Source: Eikenella glucosivorans
GTDB lineage: Bacteria; Pseudomonadota; Gammaproteobacteria; Burkholderiales; Neisseriaceae
NCBI RefSeq assembly: GCF_016025525.2
Contig: NZ_JACSGR010000004.1
Location: 62,001-126,000, forward strand
DNA: 64,000 nucleotides
Direction: 5' to 3'
Part shown: in pieces, positions 39,761-48,336 of the stretch
How the letters are laid out: every line of letters begins with the position of its first letter
Numbering within the stretch: the stretch's first letter is position 1
Notes under the pieces: model-generated
What the model saw: only the letters and a program-made list of their open reading frames with translations
Told to the model about the DNA's origin: nothing
The model's database searches: none
Program-made: the position numbers and the translations under genes

Positions 39761-40723
39761 TTATTGCGGCGGGATTTGCTTACCACCGAAGGCAATGTCC
39801 CTATCGACACCCGTACGATCCACAATACCGGCCAGAGCCTCCGCACCGCTGCCGTAGAAGCGGCCGGTAATGCGTTCGTCAGCCTTACCGTTGTCAAACG
39901 TACCGTTGCTCCGAATATTGGTACCGTCAAATTTCACGCTGTCGCCGGGGCGGGAAATGCTGCCGGAAAGTTCGTTTTTACCTGCGCCATAGCTGGCGGT
40001 GAGCACGCCGGTATAGAAGTCGTTCTGACCCGGGGTATGCTTATTCACACCCAGCACGTTATAAGTGGCTCCGGACAGTACCGGCATATTTTGGGTCGGA
40101 TTGTCGCCCACATACCAAACGGTGCGTTTACCATCCGCCATATTCAGGTCGGTGCTGTTTTGCGGCGGGTTGCCGGCGCGCGGCGCCCATTCACCAAAGA
40201 ACACGTTGTTGCCTTCACTCATACCCGGCACTTTGGCAATCACCAGGCCACCGAACTTGGGCGCAGCGGGGATTGCCGGGTTAGCTATCTGGCGCACGCT
40301 GTACACTTCGGTGTTGTTGTGGCGGTTTTCATACCACACCTGACCTAGTTTCGGATTGTAGAACCAGCCGATAACCGGGGCGACATCGCGCAACGTCAGA
40401 TATTGCGGATTACGTGTGCCATTGACGTTGGCATACGGATCAGTACCGTTAATTGGTATCGGTGTCTTATTGCGGTCATTATATTTGGCGCGGATATGTT
40501 GTACCGGACCTTTTTCCAGATTGATACTGGTTGACCAGTGGTTGCCGCTGGTGAAGCGCAAACCGGCCTCGCCGGCTCCGAAAGGCAGTGCCTCCGACAT
40601 ACCAGGGTCTACATTATCCAGCTCGGAAGAACCGCCGTATTCTCGGATACCGGGTGCTGCCACAGCCACACCGAAAACGCCGCACAACAATACGGCCAAC
40701 AAGGTTTGATTACGCATAGACAT
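39761..40723 (-). CDS. Secreted hemophilin-like (HphA-family) haem-binding protein, Slam client
   Basis: 320 residues with a cleavable signal peptide (about 22 residues, ending AVA before APG) and no lipobox, so the protein should be free rather than lipid-anchored. The first 200 residues form a beta-rich effector domain with scattered His and Met residues; the last 100 (YNVLGVNKHTPGQNDFYTGVLTA... GRFYGSGAEALAGIVDR) have the small-barrel pattern GxFYGxxAxxLAG of Slam clients such as TbpB and HphA. Ribosome-binding site AAGGAGA. Placed between a Slam gene and a large TonB receptor gene, the arrangement of hemophilin systems. Haem as ligand is inferred. Confidence 0.8.
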   Translation of the reverse strand: MSMRNQTLLAVLLCGVFGVAVAAPGIREYGGSSELDNVDPGMSEALPFGAGEAGLRFTSGNHWSTSINLEKGPVQHIRAKYNDRNKTPIPINGTDPYANVNGTRNPQYLTLRDVAPVIGWFYNPKLGQVWYENRHNNTEVYSVRQIANPAIPAAPKFGGLVIAKVPGMSEGNNVFFGEWAPRAGNPPQNSTDLNMADGKRTVWYVGDNPTQNMPVLSGATYNVLGVNKHTPGQNDFYTGVLTASYGAGKNELSGSISRPGDSVKFDGTNIRSNGTFDNGKADERITGRFYGSGAEALAGIVDRTGVDRDIAFGGKQIPPQ

Positions 40724-40898
40724 AATTGTCTCCTTATAAAAAGATTAAACGAGAAACCCCGTTTTGTTGCCGCCCGAAGGCGGAAAAAACGGTAAAAACC
40801 ATTGCCCCGAAAGGCGGGGGTGGTCGGGTTTGTGTGGTTCCGTGATGCGTCTGTATCGTTATCGTTCTGCCGACCTGTTTTCGGCCGGTGTGCCGGTC

Positions 40899-40950
40899 AG
40901 GCTACCTGAAAATTCCGGCTGTATAGCAAACGGTGTTTTTCAGGTAGCCT
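40899..40950. terminator. DUS pair behind the TonB receptor gene
   Basis: AGGCTACCTGAAAA (40899-40912) faces TTTTCAGGTAGCCT (40937-40950), a perfect 14-base pair with a 24-base loop, just after the receptor stop codon. Confidence 0.65.
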
Positions 40951-40956
40951 TAATGG

Positions 40957-43900
40957 CTAGAATTTGGCGGTGAGGCCGAAAGTAACCGTCCGGCCGGGCC
41001 CGGGGGCGGGCACGTTGGACATCGGGTCGAGATAGTAGCGGTTGGTCAGGTTGGTAATGCCGAGATTGACGTTGAGGTTTTTGTGCAGCTGGTAACGGCC
41101 GTACACGTCCCAAGTCAGGGAAGGGCGCCAATGGTAAGGCTTGCCGCTGGTGTTGAAAATATAGCCCAATTCTTTTTGTAACAGGGCGTCGTATTGCTTG
41201 GTATTGACGCTGCTATGGTAGATGCCGCGCAGGCCGAGTTCAAGCCGTTCGCCCAGCAGGCGCACACCGGCATCCAGATTAATCGAATATTTGGGCTGCA
41301 AGGCCTGATAGCCGCGCGTGCTGCCGTAGCCGCCCTCGATGCAGACCGGCACGCCTTTATAGCCGTAGGGGTCGAAATCGAAAGCCATATCGCGGTCGCA
41401 CATCTGCTGTTTCAGGCGGTAGGTAGCACCGAGGGAGGCGAAGAAACGGCCGGTATCGATGCGGCTCTGCCATTCCAGCCCGGCGGTGTCTTTGCGGTCG
41501 TATTGGGTGGTGCGGAAATAATCGGTGGTTTCGATTACGTTTTCAATCCGGTTGCGGTAGTAGGTCAGGCGCACATCGCCGGCGCGCAACTTGCTCCAAT
41601 AGGGGGCGAAATTAAAGCTGTAGCCGATTTCCCAGCTGCGGCTGCGTTCGGGTTTGAAGCGGAAAGTCGGCGCTGTCGGCTTGCCGACATAAGCCACATC
41701 ATTATAAAAACTGCCAACCTCATACACACTGGGGAAGCGGGTCATCTGTGCGTAGCGTGCGAACAAGCGGCTGTTGTCGGTTAAATCGTAGCTGACGGCA
41801 ATGGTCGGCGCCCAGGCATGCGCCCGTATCGGTTTGGGCATTGCCCAGTATTGCTCTTCGGTGTATCTGCGGGTCACTATGCCTTGATCCAAGCCCGGGA
41901 CTAGTGTGCCTTCACTGCTATCGCTTAATTTACGCCGAAGCATGGCACAGCCCGGGATGTCTTTCTCGCAACCGTAATAACCTGAGGCATGGGGAAAGCG
42001 GTTTCCGTGCAGCCAATAACGGTTGTAGCTGCCGTTTAATCCCTGCGGGTTGTCTACTTTTTCTTCAAACATACCGAAGCGGTGGTGTTGATCCCATACC
42101 CTGCTGTCCAGTTTGCCATTGACATAGGGGACGAACACCGGATGAACCCGATACAAAGGGACATCAGGATGAGTAAGAGGAGGTCCTGATAAATGGTAGG
42201 AGTGATTTACAAACCCATTCCTATCAATCCGGCGATACGCGTCCGTGTAGTATTCGTCTGAATTTTGGTATTTGGGCAAGTTATACCTGGCACCATGTGC
42301 CTGTATGGCCTGCTCGGCGGCGGCAATGGCGGCGGTATTGCCCGATTGGTAAGCCTGACGGCGCTGTTCGGCCACCGCATCCCAGTCGCGCTGTTCCTGA
42401 TCGCTTACCAATTCCATATAAGGTAGATAGGCCCCCGCCCTATATATGCTGTTCCCTCCTGGCCCGCCCGCCCGATAGCGCGGATCATGCCGCGCCCGCC
42501 CTTCGGCCAAGGCACGGTCGAAGCCTTTGAAATTGTGGTAGCGGATGCCGGCGGAGATTTTCAGGCGGTCGGTGGCCTGCCAGTCGAACACCAAATTGGT
42601 GCCCCATTCGCGCCGCTCGCCGCCCCTGGGCCCGGCCAGCTTGGTCAGGCCGGTGGCCATACCGGCCAGATTGAACAGGTCTTTTGAATTGACGATTTCC
42701 ACTTCCTCCGCCAGTTTCTCTTTCTGATAATCGGCGGCCAAGGTCATGCTCAGGCGGTCGCTGAGGCGGAAGCGGTTGCTGATATCGAAACCGGTGCGGC
42801 TGACGCGGGTTTTCTGCTCGGCGCCGGAAAGCACGCGGAATTGGCCGTTGTCGTTCGGGGTCATGGCCAACACCTGTTCTTTGGTCAGGCCGTTGACGCC
42901 GAAATCATTCATCAGGTCGTTGCAGCTGCTGTAGTTGTCGACGTGCTCGGGCGGTATCCGGCCGCGTTGGGTACACCAATACCAAACGTCGTAGAAGGGA
43001 TCGGGGCGGGCGGAAGACAAATCCATGCCGCCACTCTGGTGGCGGGTAGAGTTGGTTTTGATGCGCCACAGGTTGGCCTGCAGGTCGATCCAGCGGCTGC
43101 CTTCCGGCTTCCAGGCCCAGCCGAGTTTGTAGGTATCGGTGCGGATGGTGGAATCGATGCTCTGCATCTGCGGCGACAGTTCTTTGGGGCGGCTGCTGGG
43201 ATTATGCTCTTCCATATTCATCACATAGGTGGTGTGGAAGGGGTTGATTTCGCCGAAGCGCACGTCGGTGCGCATATACTGCCAACCGAGGTTGTGGCTG
43301 CCGGGCAGGTGCCAGTTGTTTTTCAACAGTAGGGTTTTGGTTTCGGTGTTGCTGTTGAGCACTTCCACCCCGGGGTGGTAGACCTTGGCCATATTGGGCA
43401 CGAAGGTGGCAGAGTTTTTGCAGTTGAAATCGCTGCCGCCTTGGTCGTAGCAGCGTTGCAGGTCGTATACCGGATTGTGCAGGTAGCCTTCCGCCCCCTT
43501 GGTGCCGGCAAAGTAGTTGCCTTTGTTGCGGTAGCTGTAGGCGGCAAGGCCGTCTGAAAGTTCGGTTTTGAAGGCGGCGGCAGCCATATAACTGCGGTCA
43601 CCGCCGAAGCGCCAATTGTCGCGGCCGCTTTTGTGTGCGGGCGGGGTGAGGCCGTCGGCCACCAGTGCCTGCGGGCTTTGCTGGCCGGTCAGCGGGTCGA
43701 AACCGCCGCCCGCGCCGTCCGCCGTCGCGCCGAAGGGCAGGGTTCTGTAGTCTTCCCAGCCCAGCCATTGGTTGAGGTTGTTGGCCGGGCGGGTGCTGTT
43801 GTTGGCAAACTCGGTTTTCAGCTGGAAGCCGAATTTCTGCCCTTCCGGCACGATGTCGTCGGCTTCGATGGTGCGGATGGTGACCGCGCCGCCGACGCCC

Positions 43901-44394
43901 GATTTCACCCCGCGCGTGAGGGCGGGGCTTTTTTCCACCGCGATGCTGCGGAACAGGGCGGGGTCGAGATAGTTGCGGTCGCCCACGCCGTAGTTGTTCA
44001 TCCACACGTCGACGGTTTGTTCGGTGCCGTCTACGGTAACGGGGATGCGGCCCTTGCCGGTGATGCCGCGGATGTTGGGCGTGATGGCGCCGCCGGCGGT
44101 GCGGGTGTTCATGTTGTACACGCCGTTGAGGCCTTTGAGCACGTCGCCGGCGGCATTGATCCGATAACGTTCGAGGTATTCCTTGCCGATATAGGCGTTG
44201 GAGACGTTTTTGCGGTATACGTCGTCGGCGCCGCGCTGATCGGGTCGTCGGCCTTTGATTTCGATGGTTTCCAGTTCGGCGGAGGCAGGCTCCCTGCCGT
44301 TGGCGGCGGGGGTGTCGGCGGCGGCCTGCATGTGGGCAAAGGCACCGGTCAGCAGCACGACCAATAGCTTGGGGCAAAAAGATTGGGTTGTCAT
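40957..44394 (-). CDS. TonB-dependent haem/haem-protein receptor (HphR-like)
   Basis: 1145-residue outer-membrane receptor. Signal peptide of about 26 residues, TonB box ETIEIKG at 42-48, plug domain with GDVLKGLNGVYNMNTR and NIRGITGKGRIPVTVDGTEQ, and a 22-strand barrel ending in RTVTFGLTAKF with the terminal Phe. The size and the plug place it with haemoglobin/transferrin/lactoferrin-type receptors; pairing with the hemophilin-like gene suggests HphR function. Extracellular loops contain several Cys pairs (for example CYDQGGSDFNC, CEKDIPGC). No clear ribosome-binding site before the ATG at 44394: the upstream bases are pyrimidine-rich. An AT-rich Fur-like dyad lies about 77-104 bases upstream. 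Confidence 0.87.
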   Translation of the reverse strand: MTTQSFCPKLLVVLLTGAFAHMQAAADTPAANGREPASAELETIEIKGRRPDQRGADDVYRKNVSNAYIGKEYLERYRINAAGDVLKGLNGVYNMNTRTAGGAITPNIRGITGKGRIPVTVDGTEQTVDVWMNNYGVGDRNYLDPALFRSIAVEKSPALTRGVKSGVGGAVTIRTIEADDIVPEGQKFGFQLKTEFANNSTRPANNLNQWLGWEDYRTLPFGATADGAGGGFDPLTGQQSPQALVADGLTPPAHKSGRDNWRFGGDRSYMAAAAFKTELSDGLAAYSYRNKGNYFAGTKGAEGYLHNPVYDLQRCYDQGGSDFNCKNSATFVPNMAKVYHPGVEVLNSNTETKTLLLKNNWHLPGSHNLGWQYMRTDVRFGEINPFHTTYVMNMEEHNPSSRPKELSPQMQSIDSTIRTDTYKLGWAWKPEGSRWIDLQANLWRIKTNSTRHQSGGMDLSSARPDPFYDVWYWCTQRGRIPPEHVDNYSSCNDLMNDFGVNGLTKEQVLAMTPNDNGQFRVLSGAEQKTRVSRTGFDISNRFRLSDRLSMTLAADYQKEKLAEEVEIVNSKDLFNLAGMATGLTKLAGPRGGERREWGTNLVFDWQATDRLKISAGIRYHNFKGFDRALAEGRARHDPRYRAGGPGGNSIYRAGAYLPYMELVSDQEQRDWDAVAEQRRQAYQSGNTAAIAAAEQAIQAHGARYNLPKYQNSDEYYTDAYRRIDRNGFVNHSYHLSGPPLTHPDVPLYRVHPVFVPYVNGKLDSRVWDQHHRFGMFEEKVDNPQGLNGSYNRYWLHGNRFPHASGYYGCEKDIPGCAMLRRKLSDSSEGTLVPGLDQGIVTRRYTEEQYWAMPKPIRAHAWAPTIAVSYDLTDNSRLFARYAQMTRFPSVYEVGSFYNDVAYVGKPTAPTFRFKPERSRSWEIGYSFNFAPYWSKLRAGDVRLTYYRNRIENVIETTDYFRTTQYDRKDTAGLEWQSRIDTGRFFASLGATYRLKQQMCDRDMAFDFDPYGYKGVPVCIEGGYGSTRGYQALQPKYSINLDAGVRLLGERLELGLRGIYHSSVNTKQYDALLQKELGYIFNTSGKPYHWRPSLTWDVYGRYQLHKNLNVNLGITNLTNRYYLDPMSNVPAPGPGRTVTFGLTAKF

Positions 44395-44470
44395 ATGAGG
44401 GAAGAGAAACAGAAGAAAGATTAAATTCCCTATTGTTTATAGGGATATAGCCGAAGTGATACGGTGTATG

Positions 44471-44498
44471 GATAATAATAGAAGTAAGAATTATTTTC
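44471..44498. promoter_or_regulatory. Possible Fur-like AT-rich dyad upstream of the receptor gene
   Basis: AATAATA...AATTATT symmetry within GATAATAATAGAAG and the following TAAGAATTATTTTC. Only a loose match to a Fur box; proposed because haem receptors are usually iron-repressed and this lies at the right distance from the start. Confidence 0.3.
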
Positions 44499-44540
44499 AA
44501 TAAAAGCTAAGGCTATGGCGCTACCCGCTAGTTGCTGCCG

Positions 44541-44629
44541 CGATTGCTCAAATGGCTGGACGGGAGCAGTCTCTATTCTTGATGCCGGTGCATACTGGCC
44601 GGTGGAAGACAGCTGCCTTGAGGGCAGCC
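44541..44629 (+). pseudogene. Decayed fragment of the gene at 37560, with terminator remnant
   Basis: Bases 44541-44610 align with 37890-37958 of the accessory gene at about 80 percent by eye, sharing TGGACGGGA, GATGCC and GCATACTGGCCGGTGGA; the encoded peptide reads WTGAVSILDAGAYWPVED against WTGTDYTFDASAYWPVED. It is followed by a variant of the same terminator palindrome. The start of the gene and the part between GAAGAC and the terminator are missing. Confidence 0.7.
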
Positions 44630-44652
44630 ACTTTATTTGGCACACTTAAACA

Positions 44653-44683
44653 GATTCGGCAGCCATTCTCAGGCTGCCGAATC
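44653..44683. terminator. 12-bp hairpin between antitoxin-like gene and receptor promoter
   Basis: GATTCGGCAGCC and its exact complement with a seven-base loop, 41 bases behind the antitoxin-like gene. The T tract is weak on both strands. Confidence 0.55.
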
Positions 44684-44723
44684 TCCAGTCTTTCTTTCTA
44701 CTCCGTATCCCGCCAAATGACGT

Positions 44724-44906
44724 TCAGCATGATTTCTGACGCTCCGCACGGCGTTGGTGCAACTTCCCCAGCACCTCGTCATGCGTATGGTAGGTTTCAC
44801 ATTTCAGTCCTTCTTCAACCTTTTTGCGAAACCAAGCGCCGTAATCGTCGGCTTGCTGTCGGGTGTCAAACTCGGAAATGCGGTAGTCCAGTATGGCGGT
44901 ATTCAT
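44724..44906 (-). CDS. PaaA2-like orphan antitoxin
   Basis: 60 residues. The pattern ISEFDTRQQADDYGAWFRKKVEEGL followed by HDEVLGKL matches small stability-determinant/PaaA2-type antitoxins (SEFxTxEQAxxYxxWFRxKV...HDEVM). A good ribosome-binding site, AAGGACA, precedes the ATG. Such antitoxins normally pair with a ParE toxin encoded just downstream, but only the hairpin and the decayed fragment follow here, so it appears orphaned by the same rearrangement. It could protect the host against a ParE toxin elsewhere. Confidence 0.7.
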   Translation of the reverse strand: MNTAILDYRISEFDTRQQADDYGAWFRKKVEEGLKCETYHTHDEVLGKLHQRRAERQKSC

Positions 44907-45014
44907 GGGTTGTCCTTTGACTATGCTGCACCTTCTTAAAGAGGCCGGTATTCAGAACTATATTTTTCATTCTAGCATACTCGCCAGCAACGAAGCCTAC
45001 CCGTGTCTGATTTC

Positions 45015-45097
45015 TGCTACTTTTTAGGTATACTCAAAAAGAATATTGAAAAAAACAGTTCTTTTTGTATTGCATCCGTACTTAAAAAGTAGTAGCA
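45015..45097. repeat. Nested inverted repeats, candidate res site of the serine recombinase
   Basis: Outer pair: TGCTACTTTTTAGGTA (45015-45030) and TACTTAAAAAGTAGTAGCA (45079-45097), imperfect. Inner pair: CAAAAAGAA (45035-45043) and TTCTTTTTG (45059-45067), perfect. Directly upstream of the recombinase gene, where resolvase/invertase sites usually lie; it probably also holds the promoter. Confidence 0.55.
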
Positions 45098-45103
45098 TAA
45101 ATT

Positions 45104-45802
45104 ATGGACTTAAAAAATACAGGTATTAGCAAGACGGCCCGGATCTATTTCCGGGTTTCAACTGACGAGCAAAATTTAGAACGTCAGCATCAGTTGATTG
45201 AGCGAGCAAAGGTACAAGGATTTTATATTGCCGGTATTTACTCAGAAAAAGCATCTGGCGTTAATCCTGATCGCTCAGAATTGCGCCGCTTGATTAACGA
45301 TCTGCAAACCGGTGACTGGGTAATCGCTGAAAGTATCGACCGCATTACCAGATTGCCACCTGCAGAGGCAGAACGGCTGATTGATGAGATCACTGCCAAG
45401 GGGGCAAAAATCCAAGTTCCGGAAATTTTCGATTTTGAAGAACTGGGTGTTTTCTTTGAACAAGATGGCTCACTACCTGGCTATTTGTTACAACCCTTAT
45501 TGGCCGCTCTGCAAAAGATGTTCCTACGTATTGCATTAAATATGTCGCACCAGGACTGGGCTGTGCGCAAACGGCGGCAGAAAGAGGGAATAGCCTTAGC
45601 CAAACGGCGCGGTGGTTATCGGGGACGACAACCTGACAAGTCGCTACATGAGAAAATCATTAAACTGCGCCTACAGGGATTCAGTATTACTCAAACTGCG
45701 CAGACACTTGGCTGCAGCGTATCCACAGTAAACCGGGTCAGCCGGCAACACAAGAAAAGAATGGGTACGCTTGATGAAAACCAGCCTGGTATTTTCAGGT
45801 AG
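45104..45802 (+). CDS. Small serine recombinase (resolvase/invertase)
   Basis: 232 residues. Catalytic Ser19 in IYFRVSTDEQNLERQ, with the conserved YSEKASG and LITRLPPAEAERL-like region (DRITRLPPAEAERLI). A C-terminal helix-turn-helix, FSITQTAQTLGCSVSTVNRV, binds the site. Likely resolves dimers of the circular element or inverts a segment. The nested repeats upstream are the probable target. A DUS overlaps the last codons (about 45790-45801). Confidence 0.9.
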   Translation: MDLKNTGISKTARIYFRVSTDEQNLERQHQLIERAKVQGFYIAGIYSEKASGVNPDRSELRRLINDLQTGDWVIAESIDRITRLPPAEAERLIDEITAKGAKIQVPEIFDFEELGVFFEQDGSLPGYLLQPLLAALQKMFLRIALNMSHQDWAVRKRRQKEGIALAKRRGGYRGRQPDKSLHEKIIKLRLQGFSITQTAQTLGCSVSTVNRVSRQHKKRMGTLDENQPGIFR

Positions 45803-45872
45803 CCTGTCACAAATCTAAATTAAAGGCAGACAGAATAAGGTCTCTGCCTGCCTTGTTTGAACGTAGAGTTGA

Positions 45873-46238
45873 TTATGGTCGCTCTGCAACATCCTTGCTC
45901 GGACGGAAACATAACGCCTGGCGTGTCCGATCACAGTTTTTTGAAGTAAAGACATAACGCTGGCTGGAGTACCTCGGATAATCAGGGTTACGTCGAATGT
46001 AACCCCACTCTAACATCTGTTGATGGGTTACGCCGTGTGGATCACAGGTATTGCAATGTGGGCCGGCATTGGGGAAAACACGATCTGTTTGGCGGTTGAG
46101 GTTCTGTACACCTTTATCAACTCGAGTGGCAACCGCATTGAGCGGGTTATCCGACCAGTTGATGCTGCCGTCTGGATTGGTAGAACAGGCTGTCAGTAGT
46201 GCCAAAAAAAAGATAGATGCCGTGTACTTCAGTTTCAT
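45873..46238 (-). CDS. Hypothetical lipoprotein
   Basis: 121 residues with lipobox LLTAC, lipidated Cys18. The mature part has four further Cys residues in two pairs (HCNTC and KNCDRTRQALC) and a conserved-looking middle GPHCNTCDPHGVTHQQMLEWGYIRRNPDYPRYS. Not a named family to me; similar Cys-rich lipoproteins accompany F-type systems. Ribosome-binding site GGAGG 12 bases before the ATG. Located downstream of the tyrosine recombinase in the same direction. Confidence 0.7.
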   Translation of the reverse strand: MKLKYTASIFFLALLTACSTNPDGSINWSDNPLNAVATRVDKGVQNLNRQTDRVFPNAGPHCNTCDPHGVTHQQMLEWGYIRRNPDYPRYSSQRYVFTSKNCDRTRQALCFRPSKDVAERP

Positions 46239-46279
46239 GGGCGCGCCTCCTTAAGTGCGGATAAACAATAATGCAGTGA

Positions 46280-47221
46280 TTATCTGTTTAAATGTTGATA
46301 AAACGTTGCCTTAACGAAATCATTATCCAAATGAGTATACATTTGCGTGGTGGCCACACTACTATGGCCAAGCAGGATTTGCACAAAACGCAAATCATGT
46401 GTCTGCCGGATAAAATGAGTGGCACAAGAATGCCTGAGCATATGCGGAGTTAGCCGAAGCTTATCTACTAATAACTCGTTTGCCAAGTTATGCAAATGCA
46501 GTCGGACGGTACTATTCGTAATCTTATTGCCATAACGATTTGTAAATAAATAGTTTACTTTGACCTTGACCAGAGAATTACTGCGCGATTGCAGATACTC
46601 TTTGATTCGTTGAATAACACAGTCCGTAATTGGTACCAGTCTTGTTTTATTACCCTTACCAGTCACTTTAACTTGTTTTTGGCTGAAATAAAGATCGGAT
46701 AAAGTTAGAGAAGTTACCTCAGAAACCCGCAATCCGGAATAAGCCATTAATTCGAACATACAGATATTACGCAAGTACATCCATTGAGACTGTCGACGTA
46801 TAGGAGGGGTGTCGAGAATCTTGTCCAGTATTGGCATGTCTACTGCTTTAGGCAGCGTTTCCGGTAGTTTCGGTAAGTCAAACTTGAACCGATCATAAGA
46901 AATATTCAAAACATCGGTCTTGACCAGGTATCGGATCCAACTGCGCCAAGCGCAGATATAACGTCGGATGGTGTGTGCACTTAAGTCAGGGTTGTTGCTT
47001 TGTTTAATGACGACCGTTTTCAACAAAGCAGACTCAGTACAGATTTCCGGAAAATTAGAGAAAGTTTTGCTGTCCGGCCATGCTTCTAATAATGCAGCAA
47101 ACTGCCTCAGGTTATTTCGATACCCTTCAATTGTCCCATCTGCCATACACCTAGTCTGGCAATAGTCTAGGAACGATTCAAGATGCTGATGCAGTTGGGC
47201 AGATATTTCAGACTTTAACAT
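46280..47221 (-). CDS. Tyrosine recombinase, XerC/XerD-like
   Basis: 313 residues with all catalytic residues: Arg165 in SGLRVSEV, Lys189 in GKGNKTR, His260 and Arg263 in HMLRH, His286 in LLGHSS, and the nucleophile Tyr295 in TQMYTH. N-terminal SAM-like core-binding domain (residues 10-105). Its size and ARM spacing are those of XerC/D-type enzymes rather than P4 or lambda integrases. It may integrate and excise the element at a dif-like site or act in dimer resolution. It lies inside the element, not at an end visible here. Confidence 0.9.
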   Translation of the reverse strand: MLKSEISAQLHQHLESFLDYCQTRCMADGTIEGYRNNLRQFAALLEAWPDSKTFSNFPEICTESALLKTVVIKQSNNPDLSAHTIRRYICAWRSWIRYLVKTDVLNISYDRFKFDLPKLPETLPKAVDMPILDKILDTPPIRRQSQWMYLRNICMFELMAYSGLRVSEVTSLTLSDLYFSQKQVKVTGKGNKTRLVPITDCVIQRIKEYLQSRSNSLVKVKVNYLFTNRYGNKITNSTVRLHLHNLANELLVDKLRLTPHMLRHSCATHFIRQTHDLRFVQILLGHSSVATTQMYTHLDNDFVKATFYQHLNR

Positions 47222-47285
47222 ATTGGCTTCCTTGTAATAATTAAAGAAAGTGGCAGATATTTACCAATATGCAGTCTAAGTAGTT

Positions 47286-47996
47286 TCAGTAGATATTGCT
47301 GGTATGTGACTGATATACGCTGCTACCTGTCTCAGACTTGGTTTGGCTGTACCGTGGTTTTCCAACCTGTGCAACATGGAGATTAGCTGAGGCATGGGGG
47401 ATTACATGATTTGCAGCTGAAGAAGCAGCCTTTCGTTTGAACTCCACGTACAACGCGGTAACATTACGGACATAGTGCTGTGTCTCAGCAATCCTAGGTA
47501 CGCGATTTCCTGCCCGACTTACCCTACGAGGACCGGCGTTGTAGGCAGCAAGAGCTAGGTCTAACCGACCAAATTGATTATACATTTGACGCAGGTAACG
47601 CGCTCCGGTGCGGATAGAGACTTCCGGAATAAACAGGCTCGATGGATGAACGTGCATCCCTAAAGCAGTTGTCGGCATGACTTGGGTTAGCCCACTAGCT
47701 TGGGCAGGAGATACCGCCTGATGGTTATACCTGCTTTCGTAAGCGATCAGGGCTTTTAATAACTCCGGTTCTACACCTTCCTGTCTGGCAATGCGTTCAA
47801 TGGCTGGAGCGTGCTGCCAATAATTCGCAATCATACGTCGGCAGTCTGGCGCGTTTGAAAAACCTTTCAGGCAATTTGAAACTCCATCCGATAAGGCAGG
47901 ATAGCTAATAAAAAGTAATAGTAGAGCGAGCCAAATGTAGCTTGGCTTTGTGAACAAAAAAGGATTTTTAAATGTTTGATCAGAATAATTCTTCAT
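47286..47996 (-). CDS. Soluble lytic transglycosylase (LtgX/VirB1-like)
   Basis: 236 residues. N-terminal hydrophobic segment (about 21-35), then a GH23 SLT domain: catalytic Glu87 in AYESRYNH, ASGLTQVMPTTA, and ALAAYNAGPRRV. A flexible Ser/Ala/His-rich tail of about 45 residues follows. Opens the wall for the transfer apparatus, like LtgX of the gonococcal island. Its first bases overlap a small gene on the other strand. Confidence 0.9.
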   Translation of the reverse strand: MKNYSDQTFKNPFLFTKPSYIWLALLLLFISYPALSDGVSNCLKGFSNAPDCRRMIANYWQHAPAIERIARQEGVEPELLKALIAYESRYNHQAVSPAQASGLTQVMPTTALGMHVHPSSLFIPEVSIRTGARYLRQMYNQFGRLDLALAAYNAGPRRVSRAGNRVPRIAETQHYVRNVTALYVEFKRKAASSAANHVIPHASANLHVAQVGKPRYSQTKSETGSSVYQSHTSNIY

Positions 47997-48280
47997 CTTT
48001 TAATCATAGTTCGTTAGATATGAATCGGCATACCAGTCAGAGTTTTTCTCACGAGTCTCATAATATTTGGTACCATACAAATGCCAACCCATTTAGAAAC
48101 GTCGATATTGCCAACTCTAGCTACTCCAACCTACCTCGTCGGGGAATAATAAAGTCCTTTGGTGGCCAACCACAAAGAATAGGACTGGAAGAGATTATAG
48201 ATACCCTAGGCAATAATAAATGGTTGCGATATGCACTATTATCAGCGCTTGCATTGGCGTTGATATCATCATATTTTTAA
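47972..48280 (+). CDS. Hypothetical tail-anchored small membrane protein
   Basis: 102 residues, not recognised. The first 65 are polar and rich in Ser, Asn and His; the last 20 (WLRYALLSALALALISSYF) form one C-terminal membrane segment. AAAGGA ribosome-binding site ten bases before the ATG supports it as a real gene although it overlaps the 5' end of the transglycosylase gene by 25 bases on the other strand. AT-rich. Confidence 0.55.
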   Translation: MFDQNNSSSFNHSSLDMNRHTSQSFSHESHNIWYHTNANPFRNVDIANSSYSNLPRRGIIKSFGGQPQRIGLEEIIDTLGNNKWLRYALLSALALALISSYF

Positions 48281-48336
48281 TATTGCTTAACTAACTAAAT
48301 TTAATAATATTAATAGATTCAAAAAATGGGTGCCAA

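Noticed and set aside
39761..40723. The Slam client as a TbpB- or HpuA-type lipoprotein
   Set aside because: The signal peptide has no lipobox cysteine at a cleavage position, so a secreted hemophilin-like protein fits better.
44540..44723. A ParE-type toxin gene next to the antitoxin-like gene
   Set aside because: No frame of suitable length or pattern lies downstream; only a hairpin and a gene fragment are present.
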